Source: Desulfovibrionaceae bacterium (GTDB lineage: Bacteria; Desulfobacterota; Desulfovibrionia; Desulfovibrionales; Desulfovibrionaceae). From it: DNA of 64,000 nt. A program made the translations under genes and the position numbers. The stretch covers positions 1 to 64,000 of the forward strand of contig WSYE01000009.1 of assembly GCA_009773665.1 (NCBI GenBank), given 5' to 3'. The notes under the pieces are model-generated. The model was not told the origin of the DNA. It saw only the letters and a program-made list of their open reading frames with translations, and made no database searches. Below are positions 16,637 through 25,323 of the stretch, piece by piece (positions within the stretch are counted from its first letter, which is position 1; each line of letters opens with the position of its first letter).

Positions 16637-18547
16637 ATGTCTCTGCTCGACGGACATCCCCTGACCATGCTCTCGCGCGTGAATTCACCTTCGGACCTTG
16701 CCGGACTTTCCGCCGAGGAACTCTCCCTGCTGGCTGCCGACGTACGCGAACTCATCATCGGCACGGTCTCCGAGAACGGGGGACATCTGGCCCCGTCGCT
16801 CGGCGTGGTGGAACTCACCCTGGCCATGCTCAAGGTGTTCGACCCCGCCACTGACAAGTACGTGTGGGACGTGGGGCATCAGGCCTACGCCTACAAGATC
16901 CTCACCGGACGGCGCGACACCTTCCACACCCTGCGCACCCAGAACGGGGTCAGCGGTTTTCCGCGCATGGCCGAGAGCCCCTACGACCACTTCGGCACCG
17001 GGCATTCCAGCACCTCCATCTCGGCGGCCTCGGGCATGGCCATGGCCCGCGACGTGCTGGGCAGGTCCAACAAGGTGCTGGCCATCATCGGCGACGGCTC
17101 CATGACCGCCGGACTGGCCTACGAGGGCCTTAACCAGGCCGGAGGGGACGAGCGCGACCTTGTCGTGGTCTTGAACGACAACAAGATGTCCATCTCCAAG
17201 AATGTGGGAGCGTTGTCGCTGTTTCTGTCGCGTAAGCTCTCCAACCGCTGGATTACCCGCGCCAAGCGGGAGTTCGAGTCCGTGGCCAAGCTCATGCCCT
17301 TCGGCCAGGAAATGGTGGAGATAATAAAGCGCGGGGAAGAGTCCTTCAAAGGCTTCTTTACGCCGGGCATGCTCTTCGAGGCCTTCCATTTTAATTACGT
17401 CGGCCCCATCGACGGCCATGACCTGCCCAAGCTCATTTCCGTTTTCAAGGAAGTGCGCGAGATGAGCGGCCCGGTGCTGGTGCACGTGCTCACCCAGAAG
17501 GGACGTGGCTACACCCCGGCGGAAGAAAACCCCACCTACTACCACGGGGTCGGCTCCTTCGAGCCGGAAACCGGGGAGATCATCAAGCTCTCTCCCTCCA
17601 AGCTGCCCACCTACACCGACGTGTTTGGCGACACCCTGTGCAAGATGGCCGCCAAGGACCCGCGCATCGTGGCCATCACCGCCGCCATGCCCGAGGGGAC
17701 CGGGCTGTCCTGCTTCTCGCAGCTTTTCCCGGACCGCTTTGTGGACGTGGGCATCTGTGAGCAGCACGCCGTCACTTTCGCGGCAGGTCTGGCCACCCAG
17801 GGGCTGAAACCCCTGGTAGCCATCTACTCCACGTTCCTGCAACGCTCCTACGATCAGATCGTCCACGACGTCTGCCTGCAGAACTTGCCCGTCACCCTGT
17901 GCCTGGATCGGGGCGGACTGGTGGGAGAGGACGGAGCCACGCACCACGGCGTTTTCGACATCTCCTTCCTGCGCCATATTCCGAACCTTGTGGTCATGGC
18001 TCCCAAGGACGAGGCCGAATTGCAGCGCATGCTGGCAACAGCCATGACCCACGAAGGCCCGGTGGCCATCCGCTACCTGCGAGGCGTGGGCATCGGCGCG
18101 GAATTGTCCGAGAATCCGACCCCCGTGCCCATCGGCAACGGCGAATTGCTGCGCGACGGCAAGGACGCCGTGATCATCGCCATCGGCAGCCGGGTATTGC
18201 CTGCCCTCCAGGCGGCCACAGAACTGGAGGCCGAAACAGGGCTGTCCGTGGCCGTGTACAACGCCCGCTTCGTGAAGCCCCTGCCCGAGGTTGATCTGCT
18301 GGAGCTGGCCGGACGCTTCGCCAAAATCCTCACCGTCGAGGAAAATGCGTTGCAGGGCGGATTCGGATCAGCAGTTCTGGAATTCTTGAGCGATGCCGGA
18401 GCGTTGAAAGGCCAGACCGTGAAACGCCTGGGTATCCCCGACCACTTCGTGGAGCACGGCCCGCAGAAGGCCCTGCGCGAGATGCTGGGCATCCATAAAC
18501 AAGGGATCAAGACAGCGGTGCAAACGCTGGCAGGAGGCGGCAAGTGA
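16637..18547 (+). CDS. dxs: 1-deoxy-D-xylulose-5-phosphate synthase
   Basis: The 636-aa thiamine diphosphate enzyme commits pyruvate and glyceraldehyde 3-phosphate to the MEP pathway. The thiamine-binding motif is GDGSMTAGLAYEGLN followed by LNDNKMSISKN. The transketolase pyrimidine domain contains FVDVGICEQHAVTFAAGLA, and the C-terminal domain GGFGSAVLEFL. The ATG at 16637 is chosen because AGGGAGA lies 10 nt upstream; the 33 residues added by the track start lie in intergenic sequence. Its stop overlaps the GTG of the next gene. Confidence 0.97.
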   Translation: MSLLDGHPLTMLSRVNSPSDLAGLSAEELSLLAADVRELIIGTVSENGGHLAPSLGVVELTLAMLKVFDPATDKYVWDVGHQAYAYKILTGRRDTFHTLRTQNGVSGFPRMAESPYDHFGTGHSSTSISAASGMAMARDVLGRSNKVLAIIGDGSMTAGLAYEGLNQAGGDERDLVVVLNDNKMSISKNVGALSLFLSRKLSNRWITRAKREFESVAKLMPFGQEMVEIIKRGEESFKGFFTPGMLFEAFHFNYVGPIDGHDLPKLISVFKEVREMSGPVLVHVLTQKGRGYTPAEENPTYYHGVGSFEPETGEIIKLSPSKLPTYTDVFGDTLCKMAAKDPRIVAITAAMPEGTGLSCFSQLFPDRFVDVGICEQHAVTFAAGLATQGLKPLVAIYSTFLQRSYDQIVHDVCLQNLPVTLCLDRGGLVGEDGATHHGVFDISFLRHIPNLVVMAPKDEAELQRMLATAMTHEGPVAIRYLRGVGIGAELSENPTPVPIGNGELLRDGKDAVIIAIGSRVLPALQAATELEAETGLSVAVYNARFVKPLPEVDLLELAGRFAKILTVEENALQGGFGSAVLEFLSDAGALKGQTVKRLGIPDHFVEHGPQKALREMLGIHKQGIKTAVQTLAGGGK

Positions 18548-19137
18548 TCTCCCTCATTCTGTGCCATCCCACGCCGGGCAGCTTCAACCACGCCATTGCG
18601 GATCGGGCCAGGACGGCACTTGAGGCCACGGGGCACGAGGTTGCCTTCCACGACCTGTACGCCGAACGTTTCGCCCCGGTGCTGCCCGGCATCGAGGTCG
18701 CCCGTGACGGGTTCGTCCCGGATTTCGTGGCACGGCACTGCAACGAGATAGCCGAGGCCTCGGGAATCGTGGTGGTGCACCCCAACTGGTGGGGCATGCC
18801 CCCGGCGGTGCTCACTGGCTGGGTGGACAGGGTGATGCGCCCTGGACTCGCTTACGAGTTTCTGGAAGGCGACAGCGGCGAAGGAGTTCCGCAAGGGCTT
18901 CTGAAAGCATCGAGCGCGCTGGTGTTCAACACCGCCAATACCAGCTTCGAGCGGGAGGCACAGGTGTTCGGCGATCCTTTGGAGCGCATCTGGAAGGACT
19001 GCGTGTTCGGGCTGTGCGGTGTGAACGATTTCCACCGCCGCACGTTTTCCGTGGTGGTCACGTCCACGCCAGAGGAGCGCGCCTTGTGGCTTGACGAGGT
19101 GGATGCCACCGTCAGGCGCGTTTTCGCCAAGAACTAG
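18544..19137 (+). CDS. NAD(P)H-dependent oxidoreductase, flavodoxin-like fold
   Basis: The 197-aa protein matches the NQO1/KefF-type family: HPTPGSFNHAIADRARTALE at the phosphate site, VVVHPNWWGMPPAVLTGWVDRVMRPG, and a conserved NTANTSFE. These enzymes reduce quinones with two electrons using FMN or FAD. The GTG start overlaps the dxs stop, so it is the last gene of the xse-isp-dxs operon, directly followed by a terminator. Its physiological substrate is unknown. Confidence 0.85.
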   Translation: MISLILCHPTPGSFNHAIADRARTALEATGHEVAFHDLYAERFAPVLPGIEVARDGFVPDFVARHCNEIAEASGIVVVHPNWWGMPPAVLTGWVDRVMRPGLAYEFLEGDSGEGVPQGLLKASSALVFNTANTSFEREAQVFGDPLERIWKDCVFGLCGVNDFHRRTFSVVVTSTPEERALWLDEVDATVRRVFAKN

Positions 19138-19162
19138 AACCGTTTCTATAAACGGTCTTTTA

Positions 19163-19193
19163 ACGCCCCCGTCCTCGCGGACGGGGGCGTTTT
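19163..19193. terminator. Shared terminator between convergent genes
   Basis: CGCCCCCGTCC, a TCGC loop and its complement are followed by TTTT on the plus strand. It separates the dxs operon from ridA, which reads towards it. Confidence 0.8.
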
Positions 19194-19194
19194 G

Positions 19195-19578
19195 CTATCT
19201 CTTGGCGATCACCTCGATCTCCACAAGCACGTCGCGCGGCAGCCGGGCGACTTCAACTCCAGAGCGCGCCGGGCAGGGCGCAGGGAAGAACGAGGCGTAT
19301 ACTTCGTTCACCGCCTGGAAATCGTTCATACTCTTGAAGAACACAGTGGCCTTCACCACGTCGGCCATGGTCAGCCCGGCGGCCTCCAGCACGGCCTTCA
19401 CATTGGTGAGAACCTGGCGGGCCTGGGTGGCCGCGTCGCCTTCCACAAGCTGCCCCGTGGCTGGGTCAATGGGTATCTGGCCGGAACAGAACAGCAGGTC
19501 GCCTGCCCACACGGCCTGGGAATACGGGCCGATGGCGGCGGGAGCATTCGCTGTTTCAACGATTTGTTTTGCGCACAT
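19195..19578 (-). CDS. ridA: RidA-family reactive imine/enamine deaminase
   Basis: The 127-aa protein shows the RidA signature: [35 protein letters not shown], and a C-terminal [20 protein letters not shown]. The Arg in the PARS segment and Glu near the end, which hold the substrate carboxylate and water in this family, are present. It hydrolyses reactive 2-aminoacrylate-type intermediates made by PLP enzymes, in the cytoplasm. It stands alone, on the strand opposite to the preceding operon. Confidence 0.93.
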   Translation of the reverse strand: MCAKQIVETANAPAAIGPYSQAVWAGDLLFCSGQIPIDPATGQLVEGDAATQARQVLTNVKAVLEAAGLTMADVVKATVFFKSMNDFQAVNEVYASFFPAPCPARSGVEVARLPRDVLVEIEVIAKR

Positions 19579-19666
19579 GGATGGTCTCCAATCAGTCAGG
19601 ATGGAGTGTTCTTAGCGCACTCGGCTCACGAGGCCAAGCCAGGGCAAGGACACGCCCCCGCAGCCG

Positions 19667-20713
19667 TTATTTTTTCAGGAATTTGTCGCGCGCCTTGACC
19701 GCCGTGTCGGAGAAGTCCGAAAACACGCCGTCCACGCCGAGCTTGAAGAACTGGATATATTCGGCTTCCGGGTCGCCCTTATATTCGGGGGCGAGATAGC
19801 GCGCCTCGTTTCTGAAGGTGTAGGGGTGGACCACCAGCCCGGCCTTGTGGGCGTCTTCGATCAGGCTGTTGGGGGCTTTCAGGGTCTTGTCCGGGTTCTC
19901 ACCCACGATGAGGCGCTTCCAGGGGCCGATGCCCTTGGCGAAGGCCGCTATAGCCTTGAGTTCCTCAGGCTTCGTGAGGTCCGCGTAGGTGCGCTTGTCG
20001 TTGGCCACGACGAAGTCGTAGGGGCGCATGTCGGGTTCGTCGTAGAGAAAGACCAGGGGAACGTCGATCATCGCGTGCATGTCCTTGAGGTTCTGGATCT
20101 CGAAGGACTGGATGAACACCGGCGAATCGGCTTTGTCCCATCCGGCGGCCTTGAGTGCCTTGACCAGCGGTGCTTCGAGCCCCAGCCCGATGGACCGGAA
20201 GTAGGTCGGGTGTTTGGTTTCGGGGTAGATGCCTATGGTGCGGCCCTTTGCCAGGCTCTGCTTCTTGGCCAGATCGATGACTTCCTGGAAGGTAGGCACT
20301 TCGTATTTCCCGTCGTGGGAGTGGTCCCGGAACTCCAGGCGTTCCTTGGCGCGCAGGGTCTTCAGTTCGGCCAGGGTGAAGTCCTCGGTGAACCAGCCTT
20401 CGACTTTCTGGCCGTCGATGGTCTTGGTCGCTTTGCGGGCCGGGAACTTCTCGGCCACGTCCGTGGTGCCCGAAATTTCATTCTCGTGGCGGGCCACCAG
20501 GACGCCGTCCTTGGTGGAGACGAGGTCGGGCTCGATGAAGTCGGCCCCCATCTCGATGGCGAGTTCATACGATGCCAGGGTGTGTTCCGGGCGGTAGCCG
20601 CAGGCTCCGCGATGGCCGATGACGAGGGGGGCCTTGGATGCCGCCATGGCTGCTTCCTCCAACATGGGCGTCATAAGGGCGAGGAAGGCCAGACAATACT
20701 GAAGAAATCGCAT
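19667..20713 (-). CDS. glpQ: Periplasmic glycerophosphodiester phosphodiesterase
   Basis: From the chosen start the protein has 348 aa and begins with a signal peptide (MRFLQYCLAFLALMTPML then AMAA). The GDPD domain shows the catalytic HRGACGYRPEHTL, the metal-binding EPDLVSTKDGVLVARHENEI, and the second His region. Length and export fit GlpQ, which frees glycerol 3-phosphate from deacylated phospholipids, rather than the cytoplasmic UgpQ. GGGAGA before the ATG at 20713 supports this start; the track start at 20764 adds 17 residues. It diverges from serB. Confidence 0.92.
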   Translation of the reverse strand: MRFLQYCLAFLALMTPMLEEAAMAASKAPLVIGHRGACGYRPEHTLASYELAIEMGADFIEPDLVSTKDGVLVARHENEISGTTDVAEKFPARKATKTIDGQKVEGWFTEDFTLAELKTLRAKERLEFRDHSHDGKYEVPTFQEVIDLAKKQSLAKGRTIGIYPETKHPTYFRSIGLGLEAPLVKALKAAGWDKADSPVFIQSFEIQNLKDMHAMIDVPLVFLYDEPDMRPYDFVVANDKRTYADLTKPEELKAIAAFAKGIGPWKRLIVGENPDKTLKAPNSLIEDAHKAGLVVHPYTFRNEARYLAPEYKGDPEAEYIQFFKLGVDGVFSDFSDTAVKARDKFLKK

Positions 20714-20936
20714 GGTGTCTCCCGGTTGTTTGGTCGGTTCGAGGTTTATGGACGCACCTTTCACTAACGCCCGGCGTGTGTCGGCGGAGTTCCGTCATGG
20801 AAAATTTTGCGTGCCGCCGCCCGGAACGCGACGGTATGCAATGGTGCGCCTCTCCAGGCAAAGCCCGCACTCCGCCATTTACCGCAGGCGCGTTTTGTGG
20901 AAACATCCCCCGACTTTCCGGACGCAAGGATCATTC

Positions 20937-22148
20937 ATGAAAGACCTCATGCTCGTACACATCTTCGGGGCGGACCGCCCCGGCATCACCTCGGCCGTCT
21001 CGAGCCTCCTGGCGCAATACGGCGTGGATATACTGGACATGGGACAGGCCGTCATCCATGACGCTCTGTCGCTTGGCATGCTGATCCGCATCCCGGAGGG
21101 AGGCGAGGCAGCAGCCGTGGTCAAGGATTTGCTCTATCAGGCCCACGAGATGGGCATAAGCTGCAAGTTCACTCCGGTCAGCTCCGAGGGGTACAGCCAC
21201 TGGGTGGACGCCGCCGGAAAGCCCCGCTGGATAGTCACCCTGCTGGGGCGCACTATAAGCGCCGGACAGGTGGCCGCCGTGGCCCAGGTGCTTACTGCCA
21301 ACGGCCTGAATATCCAGTCGGTCAACCGCCTCACTGGCCGCCCGCCCCTGGACGACGCCGACGCGCAACGCCCGGCCTGCATTGAGTTCTCGGTACGCGG
21401 TAACCCCGGCGACGTGCGCGCCATGCGCATGGCCTTCCTGGCCATCGCCGCCGACATGGGCGTGGACATCGCCCTTCAGGAGGACAACGCCTTCCGGCGC
21501 AACCGCAGGCTGGTGGCCTTCGACATGGACTCCACGCTCATCCGTGTTGAGGTCATCGACGAGCTGGCCAAGGCCTGGGGTGTGGGCGAGCAGGTCTCGG
21601 CCATCACCGAATCGGCCATGCGCGGAGAGCTCGATTTCCGCCAGAGTCTGGCAAAGCGCCTGAGCCTCTTGAAAGGCATGCCCTCGGAAATGCTCGAGAA
21701 AGTTGCGGAGCACATCCCGCTGAACGACGGCGCCGAGAAGCTGGTGCGAAACCTTAAGCGCTTCGGGTACAAGACGGCGGTGATTTCCGGCGGCTTCACC
21801 TATTTCGGCGAGAAACTGCAAGCCAAGCTCGGGATCGACTATGTTCACGCCAACAAGCTGCGCATCGTCGACGGCAAACTCACCGGGGAGGTGGACGGCG
21901 AGATCGTGGACGCCCAGCGCAAGGCGGAGCTGTTGCAGAGCATCGCCCGCAACGAGAACATCTCGCTCATGCAGACCATCGCCGTGGGTGACGGAGCCAA
22001 CGACCTGCCCATGCTGAACCTGGCAGGGCTTGGCATCGCCTTCCGGGCCAAACCCGTGGTCAAGGAAGGGGCGGGGCACGCCATCTCGACCCTTGGGCTG
22101 GACGCCGTGCTCTATCTGCTGGGCTTCCGGGACAGGGACATGGAGTAG
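20937..22148 (+). CDS. serB: Phosphoserine phosphatase with N-terminal ACT domains
   Basis: The 403-aa protein from ATG 20937 (AAGGA upstream) starts with two ACT-like domains (about 1-80 and 95-180; VHIFGADRPGITSAVSSLL). The HAD phosphatase domain has nucleophile Asp196 and general acid Asp198 in FDMDSTLIRVEVIDELA, Ser/Lys motifs (ISGGFTYF), and metal-binding GDGANDLPML. It removes phosphate from phosphoserine in the last step of serine synthesis; the ACT domains suggest amino-acid feedback. The track start at 20712 includes 75 non-coding residues. Confidence 0.95.
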   Translation: MKDLMLVHIFGADRPGITSAVSSLLAQYGVDILDMGQAVIHDALSLGMLIRIPEGGEAAAVVKDLLYQAHEMGISCKFTPVSSEGYSHWVDAAGKPRWIVTLLGRTISAGQVAAVAQVLTANGLNIQSVNRLTGRPPLDDADAQRPACIEFSVRGNPGDVRAMRMAFLAIAADMGVDIALQEDNAFRRNRRLVAFDMDSTLIRVEVIDELAKAWGVGEQVSAITESAMRGELDFRQSLAKRLSLLKGMPSEMLEKVAEHIPLNDGAEKLVRNLKRFGYKTAVISGGFTYFGEKLQAKLGIDYVHANKLRIVDGKLTGEVDGEIVDAQRKAELLQSIARNENISLMQTIAVGDGANDLPMLNLAGLGIAFRAKPVVKEGAGHAISTLGLDAVLYLLGFRDRDME

Positions 22149-22207
22149 GGCTGTCTTTCCCTGGGAAGCCGGATTGATCTCGGGCCGCCTGAGAGGGCAG
22201 GCGCGCA

Positions 22208-22236
22208 TTGACAGCATCCCCCGATCTGGCTAGATT
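22208..22236 (+). promoter_or_regulatory. Strong promoter of the riboswitch-peptide locus
   Basis: A consensus TTGACA is followed by 17 bp and TAGATT. Transcription would begin a few bases before the riboswitch. Confidence 0.75.
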
Positions 22237-22240
22237 TATT

Positions 22241-22405
22241 GGACGACATCTCGGAACACGGTGCAAATCCGTGGCGGACCCACCACTGTAAACGGGGACG
22301 CGGGAGGGCATGGCGCTCTGCCGGCCACTGGCGGATACTCTCCGCTGGGAAGGCTTGCCCTCCAGCGGACGATCCGTGAGCCAGAAGACCTGTCGCGCAT
22401 CATTT
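22241..22405 (+). ncRNA. Cobalamin riboswitch
   Basis: The segment contains the ordered signature of the B12 riboswitch: CGGTGCAAATCCGTGGCGG, then CACCACTGTAA, a long variable stem, GCCACTGG, and the terminal GATCCGTGAGCCAGAAGACC. It lies between a strong promoter and an intrinsic terminator in front of the peptide and radical SAM genes. Adenosylcobalamin or a related form is expected to favour termination. Exact boundaries are estimated. Confidence 0.95.
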
Positions 22406-22423
22406 GTTTCAGAATCCGAAGGC

Positions 22424-22464
22424 AAAGGGTTCTGACGGGCTTGGCCTGTCAGAACCCTTTTTTT
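22424..22464 (+). terminator. Riboswitch-controlled terminator
   Basis: AAGGGTTCTGAC and its exact complement form a 12-bp stem followed by seven T, about 20 bp after the riboswitch core and 24 bp before the peptide start. It is the probable expression platform: ligand binding would stop transcription before cbpA. Confidence 0.88.
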
Positions 22465-22487
22465 GTTGCCAACCACAGGAGGAGCAC

Positions 22488-22604
22488 ATGGAAAAGAAGA
22501 AGGAAGCCAAGGAAAACAAGGACGTCATCGCTGTCCGCAAGGCCTGCAACGCCGACGGAACTGGCCTGTCGCACTACATCCTCATGGACAAGAAAGCGAA
22601 ATGA
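22488..22604 (+). CDS. cbpA: Predicted modified-peptide precursor, CbpA-like
   Basis: This 38-aa peptide is too short for a full-length family gene and starts 7 nt after a perfect AGGAGG. The N-terminal half is highly charged (MEKKKEAKENKDV), like a leader, and the C-terminal half (VRKACNADGTGLSHYILMD) has a single Cys, Asn-Ala-Asp-Gly and Tyr, likely core residues. Its stop overlaps the start of a radical SAM/SPASM enzyme. I recall the TIGRFAM pair CbpA/CbpB (modified peptide precursor and maturase), which this matches by size, sequence feel and gene order. The modification and biological role are not known to me. Regulation by the upstream cobalamin riboswitch is expected. Confidence 0.82.
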   Translation: MEKKKEAKENKDVIAVRKACNADGTGLSHYILMDKKAK

Positions 22605-24058
22605 ATCCTGACCGCACCGCCTCGGAAGCGGCCTCCTCTGGGGGCCGCTTCATTGATACCGTCCATGGTTCAGCATCGGAGGCTCCGCCGCGTTTCATCA
22701 ACACCGGCCACGGCCCCACCTTCCAGCCCGTGGACATCGGTCACCCGGAGTATCTGGCACTTATCGAGTCGGACAGCGCCTTCTGGTCCCTGGTGAAAAA
22801 GGACAAGCTCGGGCACGCCCTGACGGATTCATCCTTCCTGGACGCCTACCGTGCCAAGGCTGGCCAGTTCCGCAAGGAAATGGATGGGTTGCGTTTCGGA
22901 CTCACGCCCTCGGCGGTCTACTTCAACCCCACCGAGCGCTGCAACCTGAACTGCGCCTACTGCTACATCCCCGGCGACATGCGCTCCAAGGGCGTCCACA
23001 TGAGCCCCGATACGCTGCTGGACGCGCTCTCCAGGCTGAAAGCTCATTTTGCCGCCACGCTGCCCGAGGGCCGCAAGCCGCAGATCATCTTCCACGGGGC
23101 GGAGCCCCTGATGAACCGCGAAGCCGTGTTCCAGGGCATCGACGCCTTCAAGGACGATTTCCGTTTCGGCGTACAGACCAACGCCACCCTGCTGGACGAG
23201 CAGGCCGTGGAGTTCCTGACCGAGCGTAACGTGGGCGTGGGCATCTCCCTGGACGGCGTGGACGCCGCAATCGCGGACAGTACCCGCAAGACCTGGAGCG
23301 GGGAGGGCGTGTCACACCTGGTGCGCCGGGCCATGGACATGCTGCGCGGCTACTCCGCGTTCAACGTGATTTGCACCGTGACCTCGAAAAACATCGCCAC
23401 GCTGCCCGAGGTGGTGGAATATTTCCACAAAAACGAAGTGGAGACCTGCTTGCTGAACATCGTGCGCTGCACCCTGCCCGGAGCGCGCGAGATCATGCCA
23501 GGCGACCAGGACGCCGGGCGAATGTTCATCGCGGCCCTGGAGCGCAGCCACGAGTTGTACCGCGAGACCGGGCGTAAGCTTGTGGTGGCCAACTTCGCCA
23601 ACATCCTGCTGGCCATCATGGCTCCTACGGCCCGGCGGCTGATGTGTGACATCTCGCCCTGCGGCGGCGGGCGCTGCTTCTTCGCACTGGCCCCCAACGG
23701 GGACATGTTCCCGTGCAGCGAGTTCATCGGCCTGCCGCACTTCAAAGGCGGCAACCTGTTCACGGACGCCATCGACGACGTGCTGCAAAGCGCGCCCTTC
23801 GCCCAGGTGACAGGCCGTAAGGTGGAAGATATCGAGCCGTGCAACCGCTGCGCCATCCGCCACTTCTGCGGTTCTCCATGCCCGGCTGAAGCCATCGAAA
23901 TGAACGGAGCCATGAACCGCATGGGAGCGTTCTGCGGCTTCTACGAGGACCAGACGCGCTATGCACTGCGCCTCATAGCCGACGGCAAGGCCGACGACTT
24001 CCTGTGGGACGGCTGGGACAGCGAGGCCGAGACGGTGTTCGAGCTGAAGGGGTTGTAA
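22601..24058 (+). CDS. cbpB: Radical SAM/SPASM peptide-modifying enzyme, CbpB-like
   Basis: From the ATG that overlaps the cbpA stop the protein has 485 aa. The radical SAM cluster is Cys114-Cys118-Cys121 (CNLNCAYC). Downstream are the GAEP-like HGAEPLMN, and the SAM-barrel strands. A SPASM domain with two auxiliary cluster regions begins near Cys349 (CDISPCGGGRCFFALAPNG) and continues at Cys414 (CNRCAIRHFCGSPCPAE). Such enzymes install bonds on ribosomal peptides. The first 100 residues are not part of the SAM fold and may bind the peptide; no separate RRE or transporter gene lies nearby. Translation is probably coupled to cbpA. Confidence 0.92.
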   Translation: MNPDRTASEAASSGGRFIDTVHGSASEAPPRFINTGHGPTFQPVDIGHPEYLALIESDSAFWSLVKKDKLGHALTDSSFLDAYRAKAGQFRKEMDGLRFGLTPSAVYFNPTERCNLNCAYCYIPGDMRSKGVHMSPDTLLDALSRLKAHFAATLPEGRKPQIIFHGAEPLMNREAVFQGIDAFKDDFRFGVQTNATLLDEQAVEFLTERNVGVGISLDGVDAAIADSTRKTWSGEGVSHLVRRAMDMLRGYSAFNVICTVTSKNIATLPEVVEYFHKNEVETCLLNIVRCTLPGAREIMPGDQDAGRMFIAALERSHELYRETGRKLVVANFANILLAIMAPTARRLMCDISPCGGGRCFFALAPNGDMFPCSEFIGLPHFKGGNLFTDAIDDVLQSAPFAQVTGRKVEDIEPCNRCAIRHFCGSPCPAEAIEMNGAMNRMGAFCGFYEDQTRYALRLIADGKADDFLWDGWDSEAETVFELKGL

Positions 24059-24106
24059 CGGAACCTGCCAACTGGGAGAGTTTCATCCCAGCGCATTTGG
24101 TCCGTA

Positions 24107-24145
24107 GACCGCGCATGCCTGCAAGCATGCGCGGTCTTTTGTTTT
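24107..24145 (+). terminator. Terminator of the cbpAB operon
   Basis: A perfect 12-bp stem (GACCGCGCATGC) is followed by TTTTGTTTT, about 50 bp after the cbpB stop. It closes the operon, so no further gene belongs to it. Confidence 0.9.
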
Positions 24146-24315
24146 ATTGTTTTCGTGAACGTGACACAGTCTGGCGTAGTGGAGCATATACTCAACATTT
24201 GCGCTCAATAATCCTATTGGCATTCCCATACACATCCGGCCATGCTATCCTTCAAGGAAATGTTGATCACTTTCAAATAATCCGAAACGATATTCACCCC
24301 CTATGGAGGTGTCCC

Positions 24316-25206
24316 ATGTTCAAGAACATCCTGGTCCCTGTCACATCCTCACTGCTGTGCGAACAGGCAGCCGATGCCGCAATAGCATTCGCCCGGCGTT
24401 TTGAATCGAATCTCGTGCTCATGACTGTCCATGGGTTCGAGCACACGTGGGGCGAGGCGGAACTGCTGGAAAGGCCGGAAGAACTCAAGAGGATCGAAGA
24501 GGGCATGGACAAGCACTTCGCGAGGAAGCTCGAAGGAGTGGCCAAGTACAAGATCGTCGTGGCCCAGGGGGTTCCCCACGTAGAGATTCTGCGCATGGCG
24601 CGCGACTCCTCCGCCGACCTCATCCTCATGTGTCCCTACCGGAAGGAACTTCCGCAGACGAAGGACCTGCTGTGGACCCGTGTCGGACACACCCTGGAGC
24701 GCGTCATCCAGAACGCTCATTGCCCGGTGATGATGGTAAACCAGCCCGTTCCTGCGGATGGGCATGTCTTTCGGCACGTACTGGCCGCCACTGGGCTCTC
24801 GGGAAAGGACGGCTCCTGTGTGGAGTACGCCGCCCAACTGGCCAGGAAGTGCGGAGCGAAGCTTACAGTGTTCAGCGTCCTGGATACCGACGCCGGAGCC
24901 GCCTATCTTGCCCAGGAAGAGATCGGGCGCGTCGTCGAGGAACGCTTGGCACGCATGGCCGCAGACTACGGCGAGATGGCGAAGGGCGTGGGCAAGGTTG
25001 AATACAAATGCCAGGAAGGCCAGACAGCGGTGGAGATTCTTAAGGTCGCCAGACAACGCGGCGCGGACGTGATCGTGATGGCCCACCACACCCGCGAGGC
25101 GGACCTGGAATGCGCGTTCGAGAGATCGACCGTGGTCCACGTGGCGTTTCGGGCGCTGTGCCCGGTGGTGAGCATCAACCGGAAGTTCCAGATGTCTGCT
25201 GGTTAG
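24316..25206 (+). CDS. Tandem universal stress protein
   Basis: The 296-aa protein has two UspA domains. The first (about 1-140) begins MFKNILVPVTSSLLCEQAAD; the second (about 150-290) begins HVFRHVLAATGLSGKDGS. The nucleotide-binding G-x2-G-x9-G motif is not clear in domain 1 and degenerate in domain 2 (MAHHTREADLECAFERSTVV). Such proteins respond to starvation or oxidants. GGAGGT lies 9 nt before the ATG; the earlier track start at 24004 crosses the cbpB terminator. No partner gene is adjacent. Confidence 0.9.
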   Translation: MFKNILVPVTSSLLCEQAADAAIAFARRFESNLVLMTVHGFEHTWGEAELLERPEELKRIEEGMDKHFARKLEGVAKYKIVVAQGVPHVEILRMARDSSADLILMCPYRKELPQTKDLLWTRVGHTLERVIQNAHCPVMMVNQPVPADGHVFRHVLAATGLSGKDGSCVEYAAQLARKCGAKLTVFSVLDTDAGAAYLAQEEIGRVVEERLARMAADYGEMAKGVGKVEYKCQEGQTAVEILKVARQRGADVIVMAHHTREADLECAFERSTVVHVAFRALCPVVSINRKFQMSAG

Positions 25207-25270
25207 GAGTCTCGGAGACGCTGCATGAATTGGGACTGTGATCTGCGCAGTCCTGCTCTGAAATTTGAAA

Positions 25271-25297
25271 GGCCGGTCCGCGTGTTGCGGACCGGCC
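25271..25297. terminator. Shared terminator hairpin between convergent genes
   Basis: GGCCGGTCCGC and its exact complement form an 11-bp stem with a short loop, followed by weak T/A on each side (AATTTA rightward, TTTCAAATTT leftward). It would stop both the stress protein transcript and the helicase transcript. Confidence 0.7.
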
Positions 25298-25323
25298 GAA
25301 TTTATGCGTCGGGATTGGTCGCT

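Noticed and set aside
16685-18052. 455-aa leftward ORF within dxs
   Set aside because: Antisense to an unmistakable Dxs; no family match.
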